A DNA stretch of 64,000 nt, from assembly GCA_019828595.1 (NCBI GenBank), contig JAHQRK010000009.1, positions 992,001 to 1,056,000 on the forward strand, in the 5' to 3' direction. Positions 59,697-64,000 of this stretch are shown here, one piece after another. Under the pieces are notes generated by a model. The model did not search any database and was not told the origin of the DNA. It saw only the letters and a list, made by a program, of their open reading frames with translations. The translations under genes and the position numbers were made by a program. The number at the start of each line of letters is the position of its first letter. Positions within the stretch are counted from its first letter, which is position 1. The stretch is from Aphanomyces cochlioides. Taxonomy: Eukaryota > Oomycota > Saprolegniomycetes > Saprolegniales > Verrucalvaceae.

Positions 59697-61254
59697 CAGT
59701 GCGCGCCACAGCATTGCAGCCACCATGTTTGCCGTGATTAGGATAGGCCGATGCAGCTTTGAGTAATCTGCGACTATTTGAAGCTGAATGAAACATCACT
59801 ACAACATACAAACTCGCGACCAAAGAGTCATTCAACAACGCATGAGTGATTTACTGCAAATTTAGATGAATAACATGCGACGGAGCATTGCAGCCACTGA
59901 AAATTTTGATGCAAGACAAATGTAAATTGTATTCAATTTATCATCTAATAGTTGATTACACTACCTTTGCCCTTGAGGACTGCCACACAACGCTTAGGCA
60001 TTGATGAAATCAATTTGTCGAGATAGTTTTGGTCGATTTGAGACCACGCAAGCTTCACTGCTCGAATAAGCTCGTTTCTCGACGAGTACTGTTTACCATT
60101 CTCGTAAACTTTCCTCGCCATCAATGCCCAGACATTTTCGATTGGATTCAAGTCTGGGGAGAGTGCGGGATGGTCAAATAGCTCAACGCCTTGGTCGTTC
60201 ATAAACTTGATAGTGGTCTTGGCGCGGTGGATCGAGGCTCCATCTTGCATAAACACAAAATTACGACCATATACTGAATGACCAAATGGAAATAAGTGGT
60301 CACTCAGCGTATGGACGTAATCGTCAGCGTCTTGGTTACCTTCCAAAATCGCTAATTCGGATTTTCCATGGCCCGAAAAGGCACCCCATACCATCACACT
60401 CTGTCCACCGTTGGCACGGGAGAAAAACGACTCCGGGGCCTTCCGAAGATCATGCCAATAGTACTTTAGACCATCGGGTCCGTCGAGATTGAACTTTTTC
60501 TCGTCAGACCAGATGATCTGAGTCCAATTGACATGATCCTCGAGGTTGCGGCTGGCATAGTTGACTCGTTCAATCTTGTGTCTTGGGAGTAGACTTGGTG
60601 TGCTCTTGCGCTTCAAGTACTTGAGGAACCCTGCCGCCAGCATCCGACGCTGGCACGTCCGCACCGATCCCTCCAACTTAAGAGTTGAGTGAAGGCTCCG
60701 TGCGGACGCGCCAGTGTTGGATGCTTCGCGGTACAGCTTCCGGCACTCTCGACCCACAATTTTTTTTAGCTTTCTTCCTTGAAACTTGAGCCCATATCGC
60801 TCAGGATTCTTCAAATATGCTCGAATCGTGTCCTTGTTACGGCCCATCTCTTTGGCGATGGCCCGATAGGACATTCCAAAGCGATGAAACGTCGCAATCG
60901 AGGCTCGCTCTTCAACGGTCAGTCTTGGCTGGCTTCCCATTCTAGTGATGCCGTTGTAGTGTTTGACAGTCAGAGTAGATCTTACTTTAGCTATTGCAAC
61001 ACCTTTGAGTTCACAACGAGGTGTATTATCGCGATATGACGCTGATTTTGAAGTGACCTGCAATGCTCTGACGCACGGTATTGCCTGCAAATATTCATTT
61101 TCATGACACTCCGCCATGATTGGCGGGATATTTGAAGCTCAAACTATTCCGCCAATCATGTACATGCATTTCGCGATCATTGCGAGGGGCGACATAGGAG
61201 TGGTGGAATTTTTGTGTCGAATATAAGGTGGCTGCAATGCTGTGGCGCGCACTG
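59697..61254 (-). mobile_element. Intact Tc1-type element
   Basis: 1558 bp; both ends read CAGTGCGCGCCACAGC followed by ATTGCAGCCACC, inverted, with TA duplications at 59695-59696 and 61255-61256. A further pair of GCATTGCAGCCA words at 59886 forms an internal repeat. It is nested in the larger transposon, upstream of its transposase, and is therefore the younger insertion. Confidence 0.92.
59945..61117 (-). CDS. Tc1 transposase (DD34E)
   Basis: Uninterrupted 390-residue frame; an internal start at MGSQPRLTVEE (60940) would give a 331-residue protein of usual Tc1 length. Two helix-turn-helix regions (SIATFHRFGMSYRAIAKEMG; SARSLHSTLKLEGSVRTCQ) precede the catalytic triad: D in IIWSDEKKF, D in FMQDGASIHR, and E in LSPDLNPIENVW, with 34 residues between the last two. 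No stops or frameshifts. Probably functional. Confidence 0.92.
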   Translation of the reverse strand: MAECHENEYLQAIPCVRALQVTSKSASYRDNTPRCELKGVAIAKVRSTLTVKHYNGITRMGSQPRLTVEERASIATFHRFGMSYRAIAKEMGRNKDTIRAYLKNPERYGLKFQGRKLKKIVGRECRKLYREASNTGASARSLHSTLKLEGSVRTCQRRMLAAGFLKYLKRKSTPSLLPRHKIERVNYASRNLEDHVNWTQIIWSDEKKFNLDGPDGLKYYWHDLRKAPESFFSRANGGQSVMVWGAFSGHGKSELAILEGNQDADDYVHTLSDHLFPFGHSVYGRNFVFMQDGASIHRAKTTIKFMNDQGVELFDHPALSPDLNPIENVWALMARKVYENGKQYSSRNELIRAVKLAWSQIDQNYLDKLISSMPKRCVAVLKGKGSVINY

Positions 61255-61573
61255 TATAACTTTTTCATTTCTGATAGATGTGCAAATTGTTACCACAATT
61301 TCTCTTCCACTTTCCAAGATCTATCTTTCTTGTCGATTTGTTTTTGCTTTCGAATAGAGCTCCACAAGTCTTAGAGGTTTCTCCAAAAGCGTGAATTTTG
61401 CAGCGAACAGTTGATGTGCACCATAGAATAAATATTGTGCTTTCGAGCAAAATTTCGGATATCGGCGTGATTTGTTGAGTCGTTTATCAATCGTTTTGAT
61501 TGGCCAATATAACATTCAAGACCTGACGTTAAAGTTATACTTTTACAAAAATGCTCTTGATATAAAACTTTAA

Positions 61574-61942
61574 GGGCCCGTCTGGATGCCACCTATTATT
61601 GAGATAATTCGCAATATTTTGATCAATTATTGCATAATTTTGATTATCGCATAATGCACTGTCTGGATGCCAAATATTGCATAAATTTTATTGCAATAAT
61701 TTATTTCAAAACAGGCCATATATGCAATAAATAATATTCGACTCAAAGTAGAATATTTTCCCCAATATCGCATAAACCACACAAATTCCCAATGATTATT
61801 TTTATTTTCGTGGGAATCCAGACAGTCCGAAATTTTAATTATCGTGATATTAGAATACGTGGTTTGTATTATTTTGACCAAAATACAAAATATCACATAA
61901 CGAATTTTCACAATATTTTTTATTTGGCATCCAGACGGGCGC
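61574..61942 (+). mobile_element. MITE-3 (CCCGTCTGGATGCC ends)
   Basis: About 369 bp with inverted ends GGGCCCGTCTGGATGCCA and GCGCCCGTCTGGATGCCA; very AT-rich, with internal TCTGGATGCCA words. A clean target duplication is not visible. The ends resemble MITE-1 but the interior differs. Confidence 0.7.
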
Positions 61943-61984
61943 TCAGTAATAAGGACTGTTTTGAAATTTGATATACGATATCTC

Positions 61985-61992
61985 ATCCGGAT
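61985..61992 (+). promoter_or_regulatory. ATCCGGAT upstream of CDIN1
   Basis: Full palindrome 43 bp before the ATG at 62036. Confidence 0.45.
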
Positions 61993-62035
61993 ACGCCGGT
62001 TTTGGAGGCAAAAGTGGCGCCAACTTGGCAACTTG

Positions 62036-62902
62036 ATGCAGTGCGAAGAGGCAGAATACAAGCTCGCTAGAGCACGGCAGCAGCAGCAAGTCGTCGCTAG
62101 GAACCATGTGCGGCAGCTGAGGAAGCCTAACAGTACTCATTTCCAAACGCTGGTCAACATGCACGCTCAGAATCACTCGTTGGTGGCCATTAGTCGGCAT
62201 CTTCGCATGTCGCCATGTATTGTTGCTCGTGTCTTCTTGGAGCAAGTGGAAAATATTGACAAGACAAAAGTGTACAAACTTCTCCTCTCGACTCTTGAAG
62301 AGACCGATGGGACGATGTCTGCCATGGTGAACGACCGGTTGCGGCGAGAACTACGAGAATGTGTTGAACAAGATGTTCATTGCTCGCCACTGTGTGATCG
62401 AGTGCGCCGTAGCGAAGGTGACGAATACGAGCATGTGATGGTGCTTCGGCTGACACAAATGGGCATTCCTTTCGAGAACGAATTTATGCTCCGAGAAAGG
62501 GGTCTTGCAAAGACACCCGACGCATTGTTGCTAGTCCCGATCCAAGTCAAAGTCAATGACGTATGGCACGTTGTCCAGTGGATTGATTCGAAAGCGATGG
62601 CTCATGAAGTCGGCACCGAAAATGAAGTGCAGCATATTGCTCAGGCCCATGCTTACGTCAACCGCTTTGGTCCTGGTATGCTTGTTTACTGGATGGGCTG
62701 TGACGATGCTCATATTGTCCCTCAAGACGATATCCTTGTGGTCGACCATCTCCCCACGGACTTTTTGTACCCTGGTCAGGCTACAGAGACAACTACAGAA
62801 GTGTCTCCTATCCCAGAAGGCACTACTTTTTCCTTCGAACCCATGCACGTCGAGACTTCTCGAGATGAACAAGGCATTCCTCAATCTATTATCACATTTT
62901 AA
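62036..62902 (+). CDS. CDIN1: CDAN1-interacting nuclease 1 (CDIN1/C15orf41-like)
   Basis: Single exon, 288 residues from the ATG at 62036; the frame is open further upstream without ATG. The N half is helical and HTH-like (TLVNMHAQNHSLVAISRHLRMSPCIVARVFLE). The C half is a PD-(D/E)XK nuclease fold as in CDIN1: LTQMGIPFENEFMLRERG, AKTPDALLLVPI, VVQWIDSKA, and YVNRFGPGMLVYWMGC. In animals the protein pairs with codanin-1 in histone supply; here nuclease and partner are not shown. The tail of about 40 residues is Thr/Pro-rich. Converges with the right-edge gene, 42 bp apart. Confidence 0.8.
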   Translation: MQCEEAEYKLARARQQQQVVARNHVRQLRKPNSTHFQTLVNMHAQNHSLVAISRHLRMSPCIVARVFLEQVENIDKTKVYKLLLSTLEETDGTMSAMVNDRLRRELRECVEQDVHCSPLCDRVRRSEGDEYEHVMVLRLTQMGIPFENEFMLRERGLAKTPDALLLVPIQVKVNDVWHVVQWIDSKAMAHEVGTENEVQHIAQAHAYVNRFGPGMLVYWMGCDDAHIVPQDDILVVDHLPTDFLYPGQATETTTEVSPIPEGTTFSFEPMHVETSRDEQGIPQSIITF

Positions 62903-62944
62903 TATATCCCAATGCGTCGACGAGAGCCACTTGTCTGTTCTTAC

Positions 62945-64000
62945 TCATTGATCGACATAAATTTCCCTGTGCAATTCCAAGCGCTCTGTGGTGGGTGCGA
63001 AATTGGCTAGCTTGCTTGGGCCAGTCGCAGAAATCTCCAAATCATCGTCAATAGCTTTGCACCGATGGGATCCATTGCGCAGAGCCAAAAGATTGGGACC
63101 CCCTCGGTAATGTCAAAGGCCTTGTGGGTCAAATTGCTTCAAATTTACCACAAGATATCGTCAATTTCCAGAATGTCGAGAGAATCGGCCATGGGGATAA
63201 GCATGTCGAGAGTCACGTCGTTGTTCACATCATTCCGGGTGAGCATCCCTTCTAACGCCTCCTCATTGACCAGTTGTCCACATTTTTCGCGAACTTCACC
63301 AGGAGCTTTCCATTCACAGTAGATTTTGATATTGAAGACAGCATTTCGACGACCCGCTGGGCAACAATGACATCCACAAGAGGCTCTTTTAGCAGCTCAC
63401 GGCATCGCTGACTCATGAGATGTTGAACGAGACTCAAATCAACCTCTTCCCCGTATGCAGTGACGCTGGGAATCATGAGCTCTCCATCATTTAGAGCAGA
63501 GATGACGTCTTCAACAGCGGCAGAGGGACGTTCGAGCCATGATAAAAAGTAGGCAGGACAGGGAAGGTCTTGCATTTTCCATGCATCGACCCAAGGCTGG
63601 ATGGATGTGCCAACGAGGAGCCAAGAGAGTCCTGGGGCGATATTCTGGCCAAGCCATTCGTCGAGAGCACGAAGAAAAGACATTGATACCTCATGCGGCA
63701 ACGTGGTTGACGCTTCACATGTCAGCATGATAGGATTCATAACACTCAGTCGAATGGCTTTGGCGTCCAAGTCGGAGGAAATCTCGTTGAAAAGAACAAA
63801 TCGGTCAAAATGCTGCAATCGTCGCCGTGTGGTAGGATGCTGCTAGTACTCTCGATGAGATCTTCATGAGGTACCTCGACTGCCTTGAAGAGGATAATCA
63901 TTGCATCACCAGAGTCATCATCGCTGTCGGGTCTACTCACATTGGATGTAGTTACAACGACAAAGGAATCGCCGAGAGTCGTCGCGTGAACCCAATGGAG
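62945..64000 (-). CDS. Unknown protein, C-terminal part, runs in from the right edge
   Basis: The minus-strand frame enters at 64000 (LHWVHATTLGDSFVVVTTSN), passes a 32-bp intron (GCAGTCGAG|GTACC ... CTAG|CAGCATCC at about 63843-63874) and continues as QHFDRFVLFNEISSDLDAKAI to about 63330. A frame change follows; downstream pieces KCGQLVNEEALEGMLTRNDV and a final SKLANFAPTTERLELHREI with stop at 62945 look like the same gene, but I could not place those introns. No domain recognised; mostly helical, soluble. Confidence 0.55.

Larger units (their letters stand above)
57459..61423 (-). mobile_element. DDE transposon with TGGTGCACATCAACTG ends, holding a nested Tc1 element
   Basis: Inverted ends of 27 bp start TGGTGCACATCAACTG and continue TTCGCTGCAAA; TA duplications at 57457-57458 and 61424-61425. 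The element is 3965 bp, of which 1560 bp are a later Tc1 insertion, leaving about 2.4 kb. It carries one transposase gene on the minus strand with a single stop. The ends match the nested MITE at 36954-37384. Confidence 0.85.

Noticed and set aside
61961..62035. Upstream extension of CDIN1
   Set aside because: The frame is open but begins with TTG, lies against a MITE edge and covers the ATCCGGAT element.

Overview
The window is a gene-dense stretch of a eukaryotic genome, most likely an oomycete of the Saprolegniales type (Aphanomyces, Saprolegnia, Achlya, Thraustotheca). Reasons: nearly every gene is cut by very short spliceosomal introns (mostly 40-50 bp, GT...TAG/CAG); there is a diaminopimelate decarboxylase (lysine made by the DAP route); and genes linked to flagellated protists occur (a C19orf44-like protein). 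The genus is inference. All exon maps were made by eye from frame, splice sites and family conservation; single-base errors at some junctions are possible.

Layout: 1-653 partial unknown gene; 897-1579 a hAT element; 2062-5310 an ABC half-transporter with an N-terminal voltage-sensor-like region; 5609-7300 diaminopimelate decarboxylase; 7423-8833 EF-hand membrane protein; 8835-9964 coiled-coil protein; 10094-11535 L-2-hydroxyglutarate dehydrogenase; 11725-14046 a DUF4139-like protein with a complete ubiquitin fold inside it; 14127-14615 coiled-coil protein; 15576-17395 an intact pogo/Tigger-like element; 17692-22486 two adjacent chromatin-type genes sharing an unusual Cys/His repeat, one of them a PHD-JmjC protein that has lost its iron ligands; 22487-25400 AT-rich, with a MITE; 25401-27744 ATG9; 27862-29127 cyclic-nucleotide-binding protein; 30873-31250 BAF-like; 31299-33307 C19orf44-like; 34022-35252 Lcp5/neuroguidin; 35359-36345 3-ketodihydrosphingosine reductase (KDSR).

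From 36867 to 39956 lies a cluster of MITEs, one nested in another, ending in an inverted KDSR pseudogene broken by a hAT MITE (39372-40896). Then come topoisomerase II (41295-46053), SEC13, EXOSC8/RRP43, two identical inverted tRNA-Thr(TGT) genes around a decayed plasma-membrane Ca2+-ATPase relic (48556-50423), a tiny LYR protein, a GBP-like GTPase with a C-terminal PH domain, an unknown protein, enoyl-CoA isomerase, a 4-kb DDE transposon holding a complete Tc1 element (57459-61423), another MITE, CDIN1, and a partial unknown gene running off the right edge.

Genes are mostly in convergent or tandem pairs with tiny gaps (1 nt between stop codons in one case). An 8-bp palindrome, ATCCGGAT, recurs close upstream of many start codons and looks like a promoter element. 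The most novel-looking items are the Cys/His repeat gene pair with the pseudo-JmjC domain, the voltage-sensor/ABC fusion, the embedded ubiquitin, and the ATCCGGAT element.
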